A stretch of 63,285 bases of DNA from Planctomycetota bacterium (GTDB taxonomy: Bacteria; Planctomycetota; Phycisphaerae; UBA1845). The notes beneath the pieces are model-generated. The model ran no database searches, was not told where the DNA came from, and was given only the letters and a program-made list of their open reading frames with translations. Where the stretch lies: NCBI GenBank assembly GCA_024276605.1, contig JAJRWX010000109.1:1-63285 (forward strand), read 5' to 3'. Shown here in pieces: positions 17,065 to 25,719 of the stretch. How positions within the stretch are numbered: the first letter of the stretch is position 1; every line of letters begins with the position of its first letter. A program made the position numbers and the translations under genes.

Positions 17065-18573
17065 CTACGGGGCTTGCGTTTGCATAAATCTGCCGATGTT
17101 GGCGATCATCTGTAAGTCGGCGTCGATACGCTCTAGCATGGGCATTGACGATCCCGGATGGCCGAATCGGGTTTTGTGGAAGAATTCCCATGGATTATCA
17201 AACGCGAGCGTGCCAAGATGTGCCGGTATGACCCCTTCTCCAAAATTACCCGAACCGTCTATATCGTGACAGGCGACGCATACTTCATTGTAACGAAATG
17301 ATCCTGTCGTACTATTACCGATGATTAGGCCTGGCACTGGACCGTCGGGAGGGAGGATATACGTATCCGTATCGATGGTCTTTTCGAGCACCATTTTGAC
17401 CACATCCCAGGCGTCGGACTCGGTTAGACCATAGGTTCCCATATCATGGCCATTGGATGCGGTGTCATTTGACATCAACAAATCGAATAGTGTCTGAGGA
17501 CTACGTATAGTACCTAGCACGCCACCGATGCCGGTGAAATGAGTTGTGGAGGCGATACCATAAGCTCCATCGACGCCTTTGTAATCCCAGCCATGACATT
17601 CCTTACAGCGATAGGTTGTGCTTCCTGAGCCTGCTCTGTCGCCGGTAATGGGATACAACGGGTGATCGTCCGTCTGACCTGGAGCGGCTACGCCACTTAC
17701 CACCCACCATTTGTCATATATTAATCCACCGCGTATGGCATCAGCCAGGACGTATCCAGCCGGGAGTCGAGAGGTAGGTCCGCTGACGGCATCGAGGTAT
17801 GCGGCTAAATCTGATTGCGATATGTCATTATCGCGGACTGAATCCGTAAACACGCATCCGGAAAGAAGCCCCGATACGTCCTGTGAAAAACATTGTTGAA
17901 GTGCCGCGTAGTCGGCTACGTCTATGTCCGTGTCTCCGTCGGCATCTCCTATAGTGGCGCTATCAATGGTTACCTGCGTGGCATAATAATGTGAGGTTGA
18001 AAAACCATCAGGGCAGGTCGAGGCTATCGCTGCCACAAAAAAAGTGATCGGTCCCACATCGCTGCTTGGCGCTTGCCATCGAACCGGATACTCATAAGAA
18101 AACCCGTTCGCGATCCAATTGTTAATCGAATCACCATAGCCCTTAGCCGTGCATTTTTCTCCGGGCGCTCCGCCTCCAGTATGGGTGATGTAAAAGGGTA
18201 CCCCGTCGGCGAATTGTGTTACGCCGGCATTGCCGTCGGCGTCAATGAGTGTGCCAACATGCCCTGTCTCATTTTCTACGCTAATTTGAAACCCTGCACC
18301 ATCGCGCTCCGGATCAAAAATATGCACACGTAAGTCATAGATTCTTAATGGTTCATAGCGTTCGGGTACATCAAGAAGGGTTACGCTGCCAATGCCCCGA
18401 TTAAACGGTGTATGACAGGCATGACAGGTCTGTCCGTTAAAAAGCAGTGTCGGACTATTGGTGGGGCCACTAGTATGGCCGGGTGCTGCGCCGTCGCGTC
18501 CGGCACGCACACCAGTGCTGATCAGACCGACCATGATTGTGATAAGTAACAAATGAGAAGTTAAACCGCGCAT
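17065..18573 (-). CDS. Secreted three-heme cytochrome c with Reeler-like and dockerin-like domains
   Basis: The 502-residue protein starts with a signal peptide (about residues 1-24, ending near VRA). Three CXXCH heme sites are visible: CHACH 50-54, CKECH 323-327 and CVACH 432-436. Residues about 55-205 resemble the Reeler/choice-of-anchor-V beta-sandwich that often follows an N-terminal CxxCH site. Residues 209-265 are dockerin-like, DADGDTDIDVADY, with a second calcium-type loop (DNDISQSDLAAYLD). Residues 290-500 form a class I cytochrome c-like half with two hemes; Met residues near 478-480 (SSMPML) could be axial ligands. It probably works outside the inner membrane in electron transfer. 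The combination of dockerin-like and heme modules is typical of planctomycetes. It is monocistronic. Confidence 0.85.
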   Translation of the reverse strand: MRGLTSHLLLITIMVGLISTGVRAGRDGAAPGHTSGPTNSPTLLFNGQTCHACHTPFNRGIGSVTLLDVPERYEPLRIYDLRVHIFDPERDGAGFQISVENETGHVGTLIDADGNAGVTQFADGVPFYITHTGGGAPGEKCTAKGYGDSINNWIANGFSYEYPVRWQAPSSDVGPITFFVAAIASTCPDGFSTSHYYATQVTIDSATIGDADGDTDIDVADYAALQQCFSQDVSGLLSGCVFTDSVRDNDISQSDLAAYLDAVSGPTSRLPAGYVLADAIRGGLIYDKWWVVSGVAAPGQTDDHPLYPITGDRAGSGSTTYRCKECHGWDYKGVDGAYGIASTTHFTGIGGVLGTIRSPQTLFDLLMSNDTASNGHDMGTYGLTESDAWDVVKMVLEKTIDTDTYILPPDGPVPGLIIGNSTTGSFRYNEVCVACHDIDGSGNFGEGVIPAHLGTLAFDNPWEFFHKTRFGHPGSSMPMLERIDADLQMIANIGRFMQTQAP

Positions 18574-18902
18574 CTATTCCCTCCCCCCTGTGCACAAACT
18601 ACATCGCTGCTTGCTCTAACTGCTAACTTTAGCTGCGGGCCGCAAAAAAATTCCGACTTGTCGGAAGCCTGCGTAGTTTCGGTGAATCAAAAACAGTTTC
18701 CTTACCGGTTCATCTGGTAGACTACTGCGGGTTTTACCCTAGCATCAGTAAACACTACGGCATATCTTGTGCCAATGACTACTCTACGCTGTATCATAGA
18801 AGTCCAGAGTGGTTGATTCCAGACAATCCAGCAACGATTACAAGGTCCGATAGTCGTGGAAACACCGGTTGGTGATACGTGGGTCTTTTATCCGGCGCCT
18901 GG
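18574..18902. other. Spacer between recG and the cytochrome gene
   Basis: Apart from the hairpin plus T-tract described separately at 18644-18666, I see no gene or repeat. The interval should contain the cytochrome promoter. Confidence 0.4.
18644..18666 (-). terminator. Probable intrinsic terminator after recG
   Basis: Read on the minus strand, TTCCGA-CAAG-TCGGAA forms a 6-bp stem and is followed at once by seven T residues. It lies about 240 bp downstream of the recG stop and about 70 bp before the cytochrome start, on the strand shared by both, so it would separate their transcripts. The stem is short. Confidence 0.5.
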
Positions 18903-20984
18903 TTATCCCACTCGTATGAGCGTTTGACTGGCGCTATGGCGTCGATTCAATTCTCGCTGAAGTTCTCGATTTTGAGATTTTTTCAGTTTGGGATCATCGC
19001 GGAGAATTTTTGCGGCGTCGTCTCGGGCCTGCTGGAGCAAATGAATATCACGGCAAAGATCAGCCACCTTGAATGTCGGCAGGCCATGTTGTCGTGTGCC
19101 CAGTAGTTCGCCCGGACCTCGTAAGAGTAAATCTTGCTCGGCGATATGAAAACCATCCGTAGACTGACAAAGGATGTTGAGACGTTCCTTGGATTTTGGG
19201 TTATTGGTATCGGAAAAAAGTAGGCAATAAGATTTTTTCGAGCCACGCCCAATCCGACCGCGTAATTGATGTAACTGACTAAGGCCGTATCGCTCGGCAT
19301 GTTGAATGACTATCACCGTGGCGTTAGGCACATCGAGGCCGACTTCGATCACTGTGGTAGCTACGAGCGCAGGCAATGCGCCGCTACGAAACTGCGCCAT
19401 GACCTGCTGTTTTTCAGCCGGTTTCATGCGACCATGTAGCAGACCTACCTTCACACCTGCCAGATGCTCACGTGCAAGTTGAGATACTTCCACCGTGGCG
19501 GCTTTAAGGGGTAGTACTTCGGATTCGTCTACCAGTGGGTAGACAATATACACTTGCTGACCGATGGCAATGAGGTCACGTATAAATTTCCACGCCCGTG
19601 TTTCTACATCCGCTGTGACCAGCGTGGTGACAATTGGCTGACGCCCTGGTGGCGCATCGTCAATAACGGAGGCGTCTAAGTCTCCGAATAACGTCATCGC
19701 CAGTGATCGCGGAATCGGCGTGGCTGTAAGCACCAACGTATGTGGACGGCGCCCTTTCGCACTCAAAGCGGCCCGTTGTGCGACACCGAATTTATGTTGC
19801 TCGTCGATAATGACCAAACCGAGGTCGCTAAAGTCAACACTTTGTTCAATAAGCGCATGGGTGCCGATGACGATATCGACTTGGCCACTGCGTATTTCAT
19901 CCAGGGCTGATGTTCGCTTTTGTTTTGATAATGATCCTGCTAAATATCCGATCTTAACTTTGCTGTCGCTTAGATAGGAAGTGAACTTTTGAAAATGTTG
20001 CGCGGCCAAAACTTCGGTCGGCGCCAGCATAGCCACTTGTTTACGGTTGGCTACGGCGACTAAGGAGGCGTATACCGCTACTGCCGTCTTTCCGGCACCG
20101 ACGTCGGCTTGGAGTAGTCGACTCATCGGTACGTCACGAGCCAAGTCCGTGCATATTTCTTCGATGACGTTGTCCTGCCCGGGGGTAAGTTTGAAGGGGA
20201 GGCGTTGGCGGATGCGGGCATCGACGGTTTCACTTCGCGGAAGGGGCACCGCCCCACGTGACTGGTGCGCTTGCGCTCGGCCCATTTGCACGGCTAATTG
20301 ACAAAGCAGGAGTTCATCGTATGCGAGTCTGCGGCGCGATACATTTACGTCTGACGGTGACAACGGTTTGTGGTATCGCAAGATGGCTAATCGGCGCGAG
20401 GGTAAGTTCCTACGATGGAGTAAGTCCGGCGGTAGGAATTCGGCGATGAGTTCGACAACGTCATCGATGACGTTGACGATGATACGCTTAATCTGCGCAC
20501 TGGTTAGCTGTTGATTAGCCGGATACACCGGGTTCCATACCTCTTCGTCGCCTTCGAGCGCATCACATTCATCATCCATCGCCTGCCATTTGGGATTAGT
20601 CAGCTTGGCTCGGTCTTCGAGCACGACGATTTTTCCGGTGAGTCGCACGACCTGACCTTCGTGCAACTTATCGAGCAAGTAGGGCGAGTGAAACCACTGG
20701 ATGTGACACTTCCCCGTGCCATCCTCGAGAGTGGCTGTAACGCGCTGTTTGGTTAATGATCCTCGACTTCGCAAACGTCGCAATTCGCCGACAATGGTAG
20801 CGACCTGACCTTCTTCAATGTCCTCGATGGGTATAGACTTGGGTGAGAGGTCGTATCGGCTGGGAAAATGCTCGATCAAATCTTCCACGGTGGTTACGCC
20901 GAGCTTGGCGAAGGCTTTGGCACGTCCCGGACCAACCCCCGGGACGAACTGAACCGCGTCATCCAAAGACATTCTAAAGGCCAA
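18903..20984 (-). CDS. recG: RecG ATP-dependent DNA helicase
   Basis: The 693-residue protein is exactly the usual RecG length. RecG is a superfamily 2 helicase that regresses stalled replication forks and migrates Holliday junctions. The N-terminal wedge domain begins with a helix-hairpin-helix-like FVPGVGPGRAKAFAKLGV and an OB fold. Helicase motifs follow: LQADVGAGKTAVA (motif I), APTEVLAAQHF (Ia), IIDEQHKFGVAQR (II, DEQH), LTATPIPRSLAMT (III), and VGLDVPNATVIVIQHAERYGLSQLHQLRGRIGRG (V-VI). The frame begins with TTG at 20984, preceded by GGAG at good spacing; an ATG four codons later (20972) is the alternative. It is monocistronic and flanked by repeat-bearing spacers. Confidence 0.96.
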   Translation of the reverse strand: MAFRMSLDDAVQFVPGVGPGRAKAFAKLGVTTVEDLIEHFPSRYDLSPKSIPIEDIEEGQVATIVGELRRLRSRGSLTKQRVTATLEDGTGKCHIQWFHSPYLLDKLHEGQVVRLTGKIVVLEDRAKLTNPKWQAMDDECDALEGDEEVWNPVYPANQQLTSAQIKRIIVNVIDDVVELIAEFLPPDLLHRRNLPSRRLAILRYHKPLSPSDVNVSRRRLAYDELLLCQLAVQMGRAQAHQSRGAVPLPRSETVDARIRQRLPFKLTPGQDNVIEEICTDLARDVPMSRLLQADVGAGKTAVAVYASLVAVANRKQVAMLAPTEVLAAQHFQKFTSYLSDSKVKIGYLAGSLSKQKRTSALDEIRSGQVDIVIGTHALIEQSVDFSDLGLVIIDEQHKFGVAQRAALSAKGRRPHTLVLTATPIPRSLAMTLFGDLDASVIDDAPPGRQPIVTTLVTADVETRAWKFIRDLIAIGQQVYIVYPLVDESEVLPLKAATVEVSQLAREHLAGVKVGLLHGRMKPAEKQQVMAQFRSGALPALVATTVIEVGLDVPNATVIVIQHAERYGLSQLHQLRGRIGRGSKKSYCLLFSDTNNPKSKERLNILCQSTDGFHIAEQDLLLRGPGELLGTRQHGLPTFKVADLCRDIHLLQQARDDAAKILRDDPKLKKSQNRELQRELNRRHSASQTLIRVG

Positions 20985-21100
20985 GGCACTACTCCCGCAA
21001 ATTCGGTAAGGTCATCTTTCGTGTAATAAACCCCGGACTCTATCGCATTCTCTCACCTTTATGAAGCATTGAATGCATGACAGTTTGTGCGCCTCTTGAG

Positions 21101-21206
21101 TGGGGTGTCCGTGTTTTTCCTCGATTGCGTTCGCACGGGTAAATGCAGCGGGTAGCATCCATCGGGCACTGGGAAGCCCAATTCCGTTGCGTTTGCCCAT
21201 GCGACC
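21101..21206 (+). repeat. Family B intergenic repeat, copy 1
   Basis: About 105 bp are clearly similar to 57988-58092 by eye, sharing TTTTCCTCGATTGCG, TCGCACGGG, GCATCCAT, GGGC and GCGTTTG blocks in the same order. Near the left end CCGTG pairs with CACGG across an 18-nt spacer. Both copies are intergenic, one between divergent genes and one between convergent genes. Confidence 0.7.
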
Positions 21207-21390
21207 ATCCGCCGATTCAGTTATACATGCCGTGGCATACCAGGCGATTCGTCTTCCAGTTAGGCCAACTTTCCTTTCGATAGTACTTGTACTTATAGCC
21301 GAGTATTACGGTTGATATGAAGGGCAAAGACACCGCAATAGCGACAGTGCCATTCGAGGTTGTCCCGAATGGCTACCCAGTCATGCCCGC

Positions 21391-21407
21391 TTAAGTCAAC
21401 AGCATTG
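21391..21407 (+). repeat. Solo terminal repeat of the 111-bp element
   Basis: TTAAGTCAACAGCATTG is identical to the right terminal repeat of the 56494-56604 element. No matching left end lies nearby, so this looks like a remnant or a solo end. Confidence 0.5.
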
Positions 21408-21574
21408 ACCCGAGAACGGGGCTGATGCCTTCTTGGTCTACGCGAATCAGGAGTCGATCACAGGCTGTGACAAAGCACTAGAGTACACGCCCGCGCCGCT
21501 GCGCGTGATCTCGCCGTCGGCAGGAAATCATCCAGAAGTGAGAATCACCCAGTTCGTCATATCTACGTAAGTGA

Positions 21575-21634
21575 GTGGGCATTACGTTGAGCGCATATCA
21601 TCGACTCCCCCAGGTCCCAAAAGAAGAACCTGGG
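21575..21634 (+). repeat. Family A palindromic intergenic repeat, copy 4
   Basis: GCATATCATCGACTCCCCC is followed by a hairpin at 21609-21634 (CCCAGGT / ACCTGGG). Relative to copy 1 the stem position T-A has become G-C on both sides, a compensatory change that preserves pairing. It lies about 90 bp upstream of dapF. Confidence 0.7.
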
Positions 21635-21708
21635 CCGTCCTTGGTGATACCTCTTGTTGCTACAGCATGGTTACCTTTTGCCGGATTTTATATGTGGCGT
21701 TTTTTTCG

Positions 21709-21714
21709 TACAAT
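21709..21714 (+). promoter_or_regulatory. Candidate -10 element of a leaderless dapF transcript
   Basis: TACAAT ends 7 nt before the dapF ATG, so the ATG itself would be the +1 position. There is no Shine-Dalgarno sequence in front of dapF, which fits leaderless translation. No good -35 hexamer is visible at 16-18 bp. Confidence 0.35.
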
Positions 21715-21720
21715 GGTGTC

Positions 21721-22551
21721 ATGCGATTTACTAAGATGCAAGGACTGGGGAACGATTACATATATGTTGACGGCCCGCTTACAAACGCAGCACGGGCGGG
21801 CGAATTGGCGCGAGCGGTGTCTGATCGTCATGTTGGCATCGGTGGTGATGGTCTGATCGTTGTTGAGCCGTCTTCGGTGGCTGATGTTCGCATGACGATT
21901 TACAACGCCGATGGTTCACGCGCGCAGATGTGTGGTAATGGATTGCGCTGTGTGGCCAAGTATGCTGTAGATCGACATCTTGTTTCTAGCACGACGATTA
22001 CGATTGAGACGGATGCCGGAATTCGCCATGCCGAGTATATACGATCAGATTCAGTCATGGCTATCGTCCGTGTGGATATGGGTGTTCCGTTGTTGGATGC
22101 CGAGGATGTACACGTTAAGATTGATTCTCCGCAGGTTGTAAATCACCCTATGGTCTTTCATGATGAGTCTTATGCCGTTACGTGTGTTTCTATGGGTAAT
22201 CCACACGCCGTGATATTCGTGCCTGATATTTCAGTTGTGCGATTGTCTCAACTTGGTCCTGCGGTGGAGATGGATCCCGCATTCCCGCAACGCATCAACG
22301 CTCATTTTGTACAAGTTGAGTCTCCCGGCCATTTGTTGGTGAAAACGTGGGAACGCGGTAGCGGAGCCACTCGGGCCTGTGGCACGGGTGCTTGTGCGGT
22401 GTGTGTAGCTGGTGCCATCACGGATCGGTGTAGCAGGGCCATTCGGGTATCGTTACCCGGTGGGGATCTGAGTGTTGAATGGGCCTCGGACGATCACGTC
22501 TATATGGAGGGACCAGCCGTTGAAGTATTTACCGGTGAATGGCCTGAATAA
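21721..22551 (+). CDS. dapF: Diaminopimelate epimerase
   Basis: The 276-residue enzyme interconverts LL- and meso-diaminopimelate in lysine and peptidoglycan synthesis. The catalytic cysteine pair is present: Cys71 in MCGNGLRC and Cys220 in ATRACGTGAC. The N-terminal KMQGLGNDYIYVD and VGIGGDGLI motifs are standard. The frame is open 50 codons further upstream, but conserved sequence begins at the ATG at 21721. It stands alone between a repeat-rich spacer and tRNA-Met. A functional dapF implies a DAP-type peptidoglycan or at least lysine synthesis. Confidence 0.95.
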   Translation: MRFTKMQGLGNDYIYVDGPLTNAARAGELARAVSDRHVGIGGDGLIVVEPSSVADVRMTIYNADGSRAQMCGNGLRCVAKYAVDRHLVSSTTITIETDAGIRHAEYIRSDSVMAIVRVDMGVPLLDAEDVHVKIDSPQVVNHPMVFHDESYAVTCVSMGNPHAVIFVPDISVVRLSQLGPAVEMDPAFPQRINAHFVQVESPGHLLVKTWERGSGATRACGTGACAVCVAGAITDRCSRAIRVSLPGGDLSVEWASDDHVYMEGPAVEVFTGEWPE

Positions 22552-22713
22552 CGTCATGCAGGCAGTACTGATATAGTGTGTGGCCATGAGTGGGGCAACG
22601 CTTGCCTATGTCATCCAACGCCGATTCTGTCTATCAACCATATAGTGTTGAGCAATGTGGTACACGTTTCGATTTTTTGCCAGATGATGTAGTATGGGAG
22701 GCGTTGTCATTTA

Positions 22714-22786
22714 GGGCCTGTAGCTCAGTGGTTAGAGCCGGCGACTCATAATCGCTTGGTCGGGGGTTCGAATCCCTCCAGGCCCA
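22714..22786 (+). tRNA. tRNA-Met (CAT anticodon, elongator type)
   Basis: A complete cloverleaf can be drawn. The acceptor stem GGGCCTG pairs with CAGGCCC (22714-22720 / 22779-22785). The D arm is GCTC/GAGC. The anticodon stem GGCGA/TCGCT carries loop CTCATAA, with anticodon CAT at 22747-22749. The T arm has loop TTCGAAT. The discriminator base is A and CCA is not encoded. The GGCGACTCATAATCGCT arm is characteristic of elongator Met rather than initiator; a tRNA-Ile2 (lysidine-modified CAT) is less likely. Confidence 0.95.
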
Positions 22787-22846
22787 GTAGTGAAACGATG
22801 GCGCTTTAGCTAAACAAGCGGAGAAGTTTCCGTAGAGGTTTTTGAA

Positions 22847-23761
22847 TTGAGACATTGGCTGTTTCTATTACCGGTGTTGATGCTGGTTGGCGGTGCGCAT
22901 GGTGAACAAGCTGGCGTAAAGCGTACGCGGATTGTGATGCTGGGCACTGGGACGCCCAATGCCGATCCCAACCGCTCAGGCCCGGCTGTCGCCGTCATCG
23001 TGGATGATTCACCTTATTTAATTGATTGTGGACCGGGCGTCGTGAGACGAGCGGCTGCGGCGTTTGCCAACTTGTCACCATCCCTAAATGTCACGAAGCT
23101 TTCGCATATCTTTGTGACCCACTTGCATTCGGACCATACGACCGGCCTGGCGGATTTCATTTTTACACCTTGGGTATTAGGGCGTTCGAAGCCCGTGCAA
23201 GCCTACGGGCCTCCCGGCTTGAAGCATATGGTTGATCATCTGCACCTGGCTTATACGGAAGATATCGAGATGCGTACGCTAGGGTTAGAACGTGCGAATC
23301 GTAAGGGGTATCTCTTGGATGTGCACGAAATTCAAGGCGGTGAAATCTATGCTGATCAACGCATTACAGTGCACGCACAGCAAGTTAATCATGGTTCATG
23401 GAAGCACGCACTGGCGTATAAATTCCAAACACCGGATGGGGTGATCGTGATTTCCGGTGATACCGCACCTTCACCTTCACTGCTTGAGTTTGCCAAGGGT
23501 TGTGATGTATTGGTGCATGAAGTGTATTCAGCCAAACAGTTTGCACGGCGGCCTCCGCGATGGCAGCGATATCATGCGAGTTATCATACGTCCACGACGC
23601 AGCTCGCGGCGATTGCCGGTAAGCTCAAGCCGAAGCTATTAGTGCTTTACCATCAACTATTTTGGGGTGCAAGTGATGAATCTCTCTTGGCCGAAGTACG
23701 CGCAGCCTATGCTGGAAAGGTTGTATCCGCTAACGATTTGGATGTGATAACGCTTCCGTAA
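22847..23761 (+). CDS. Secreted metallo-beta-lactamase-fold hydrolase
   Basis: The 304-residue protein begins at TTG (AGAGG about 9 nt upstream) and has a signal peptide (residues 1-19, RHWLFLLPVLMLVGGAHG). The MBL metal site is clear: HLHSDH at residues 92-97, then SGDTAPSPSL near 204-213 and a late His near 270. The VMLGTGTPNADPNRSGPA opening and overall order resemble arylsulfatase/RNase Z-like periplasmic hydrolases. The substrate is not deducible. It follows tRNA-Met by 60 bp and precedes the WaaP-like kinase gene by 59 bp. Confidence 0.85.
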   Translation: MRHWLFLLPVLMLVGGAHGEQAGVKRTRIVMLGTGTPNADPNRSGPAVAVIVDDSPYLIDCGPGVVRRAAAAFANLSPSLNVTKLSHIFVTHLHSDHTTGLADFIFTPWVLGRSKPVQAYGPPGLKHMVDHLHLAYTEDIEMRTLGLERANRKGYLLDVHEIQGGEIYADQRITVHAQQVNHGSWKHALAYKFQTPDGVIVISGDTAPSPSLLEFAKGCDVLVHEVYSAKQFARRPPRWQRYHASYHTSTTQLAAIAGKLKPKLLVLYHQLFWGASDESLLAEVRAAYAGKVVSANDLDVITLP

Positions 23762-23820
23762 TACGCTTACGCCAATACCGTATTGTCAGACAGAGCCTTT
23801 GGTTCCCCGCCGGTGATACC

Positions 23821-25173
23821 ATGTCCAAGTCAGCGCGTACGATATTACAGGATACATCGTCATCGCCGGATGATTCTACGTCGGAACGTGTGGTAACATG
23901 TCAAACTCAAATGCATGGACAAAGTTTGACGTGGCAAGTACGGACATCGTGGCTACAGCGTCTCACAGGTTTAGAAGCTCCTGACTGGTTACATCTGATA
24001 GAGTCGGACAAAGCACAGCGAGTCAAATGTGGTCGGGGACGCGAAGTTTGGCGTGTGAAGTTGGGGGAAGATATTGTCTACGCCAAGGTTGCCGGACCGA
24101 CACATTGGCTGGATACCTTAAAAACTTTTCTTGTTGGTACATCCGCAAAGCGGGAATGGCGCGCCATCAGAAAGGCGCTAGCTCATGGGGTGAGTGTTGT
24201 TGAGCCGTTGGCTGTGGGAGTGGAAAGGGGAGGCGGAAAACATTCCGTGCTAATTACGCATGCTTTCGAAAGGGGCACTGATCTGGGAAAGTGTTGGTCG
24301 GATTTGCAGAGTCTACGACGTGGAACCTCCGAATATTCATCAACTGTAGAAGTGCGGGTGTTGATCGACACTTTAGCGGGGTTTATCGCGGATAGTCATC
24401 AGAAAGGGTTTGTTCATCGCGATCTGCACCCGGCCAATATACTTGTACGCAAAGTGCATGATTGTGGCTACGAGTTTCGATTCGTCGATTTGTTAGGTAG
24501 TTGCGTTTGTCGTAGTGCGGTAGAGCGATCGGCTGCGATACGGTCGCTGTCACAATTGCATCAGTTTTTCGGGCGCGTATCCTCGAAAACGCACAGACTG
24601 CGTTTCTTGCGAGCCTATTTGTCTTATATTGGTCTGTTTGGGCAGGGGGGGGCTGCTAAACACTTGCGACGGGAGTGGGTTGGATCGATGCTAACCCAAG
24701 TAGCGCACGACGCTCAGTCTCTAGCGCGTCAGCGCGATCGACGGTTACATCGCAGCGGAAAATATTTTACCCAGTTGCGACGCCGTGGTGGCTGGGGAGG
24801 CGTGGTAACTTTGGCCTTGGAACGACGACATGTTTTTTCGGAACCGGCTGTGGAAGATCGCAATGAAAAGGAATGGTCTACGCTATTAAGCGAAGTGCTG
24901 CCAAAATTGGCCAGCTGCAAGGGAGGGGAAGGAAGTCTGGAATTTGAAGGGTTGCAGTGGAGGTATCAGCGGGCGGCGAGTTTGCTTGAACGATGGCGAT
25001 GGACATGGTTAGGTTCGCCCGCAAAACGCGCATTTCTGGATAGTCAGCGAAAGCGGCATCGTGGCCACAATGCACCTCTCATATTGGGGTACTTTCAGCG
25101 CGCTCAATTAGGGCTTGTTGACCTGAGTGTTTCCGTTCATCCAAATGAATTAGTCGATGACGACGGAATCTGA
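23821..25173 (+). CDS. Kdo/WaaP-like lipopolysaccharide-type kinase
   Basis: The 450-residue protein has a protein-kinase-like fold of the Kdo/WaaP family. The ATP-anchoring Lys lies in VYAKV (about residue 89), the catalytic loop HRDLHPANIL is at residues 199-208, and the metal-binding Asp is in VDLLG (222-226), replacing DFG. WaaP-family enzymes phosphorylate lipopolysaccharide core sugars at the inner membrane. The C-terminal 150 residues are Arg- and Trp-rich and contain a second, kinase N-lobe-like stretch (GGWGGVVTLALERRHVF) of unclear meaning. It is followed after 30 bp by the macrodomain gene. Confidence 0.78.
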   Translation: MSKSARTILQDTSSSPDDSTSERVVTCQTQMHGQSLTWQVRTSWLQRLTGLEAPDWLHLIESDKAQRVKCGRGREVWRVKLGEDIVYAKVAGPTHWLDTLKTFLVGTSAKREWRAIRKALAHGVSVVEPLAVGVERGGGKHSVLITHAFERGTDLGKCWSDLQSLRRGTSEYSSTVEVRVLIDTLAGFIADSHQKGFVHRDLHPANILVRKVHDCGYEFRFVDLLGSCVCRSAVERSAAIRSLSQLHQFFGRVSSKTHRLRFLRAYLSYIGLFGQGGAAKHLRREWVGSMLTQVAHDAQSLARQRDRRLHRSGKYFTQLRRRGGWGGVVTLALERRHVFSEPAVEDRNEKEWSTLLSEVLPKLASCKGGEGSLEFEGLQWRYQRAASLLERWRWTWLGSPAKRAFLDSQRKRHRGHNAPLILGYFQRAQLGLVDLSVSVHPNELVDDDGI

Positions 25174-25203
25174 TGTCTGGTATATCCCTTAGGTGGTGAT
25201 AGG

Positions 25204-25719
25204 ATGAGTATTGAGGTAATTCGCGGAGATATTACGAAGCAGACGGTGGATGCCATCGTCAATGCTGCGAATGAGACACTACTGGGTGGCGGCGGCGTGG
25301 ATGGCGCTATCCATCGGGCGGCGGGTCCGGAATTGCTGGCGCATTGCCGCAAGATGGGAGGATGTGCCACTGGCCATGCCTGCATTACGCCGGGTTTTCA
25401 GTTATCGGCGGATTATATTATCCATACTGTGGGGCCGGTTTGGCGAGGAGGGGAGGCTAACGAGTCGTCACAACTAGCATCGTGTTATCGTGAAAGTCTG
25501 ACTCTAGCGAAGCAGCATCATTGTAAAATCGTGGCATTTCCGGCAATCAGTTGTGGTGTATTCGGATATCCACTGGATACTGCCGCTAGCGTGTCCATAG
25601 CCGCTGTAATAGCGTATCAGCGAACCCATACAACACCACAGCATGTCCGGTGGGTGATGTTGGATCAAGAAGTGTTTGACATCTGGGAAGCGACAATTGG
25701 GATTATGGGGAAATTGTAA
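25204..25719 (+). CDS. Macrodomain O-acetyl-ADP-ribose deacetylase-like protein (YmdB type)
   Basis: This 171-residue stand-alone macrodomain belongs to the MacroD/YmdB group. The ADP-ribose-binding and catalytic loops are present: VDAIVNAANETLLGGGGVDGAIHRAAG (residues about 14-40, including the Asn and Asp of the active site), GCATGHACIT, HTVGPVW, and the phosphate loop SCGVFGYPLD. Enzymes of this group hydrolyse O-acetyl-ADP-ribose and remove ADP-ribose from acidic residues. It lies 30 bp downstream of the WaaP-like gene and probably shares its transcript; a functional link is not obvious. Confidence 0.92.
   Translation: MSIEVIRGDITKQTVDAIVNAANETLLGGGGVDGAIHRAAGPELLAHCRKMGGCATGHACITPGFQLSADYIIHTVGPVWRGGEANESSQLASCYRESLTLAKQHHCKIVAFPAISCGVFGYPLDTAASVSIAAVIAYQRTHTTPQHVRWVMLDQEVFDIWEATIGIMGKL

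Larger units (their letters stand above)
20985..21720. other. 736-bp repeat-bearing spacer between recG and dapF
   Basis: No gene is supported; ORFs here have no recognisable products. It holds one family B repeat (21101-21206), a lone copy of the 17-nt end of the 56494-56604 element (21391-21407) and one family A repeat (21575-21634). recG and dapF are divergent, so both promoters must also lie here. This is the largest accumulation of different repeat families in the window. Confidence 0.6.

Noticed and set aside
22634-22855. A minus-strand ORF with a DSNPRPSDYESPALTTELQAL-like sequence
   Set aside because: It is the antisense translation of the tRNA-Met gene, a well-known false protein; the real feature is the tRNA.
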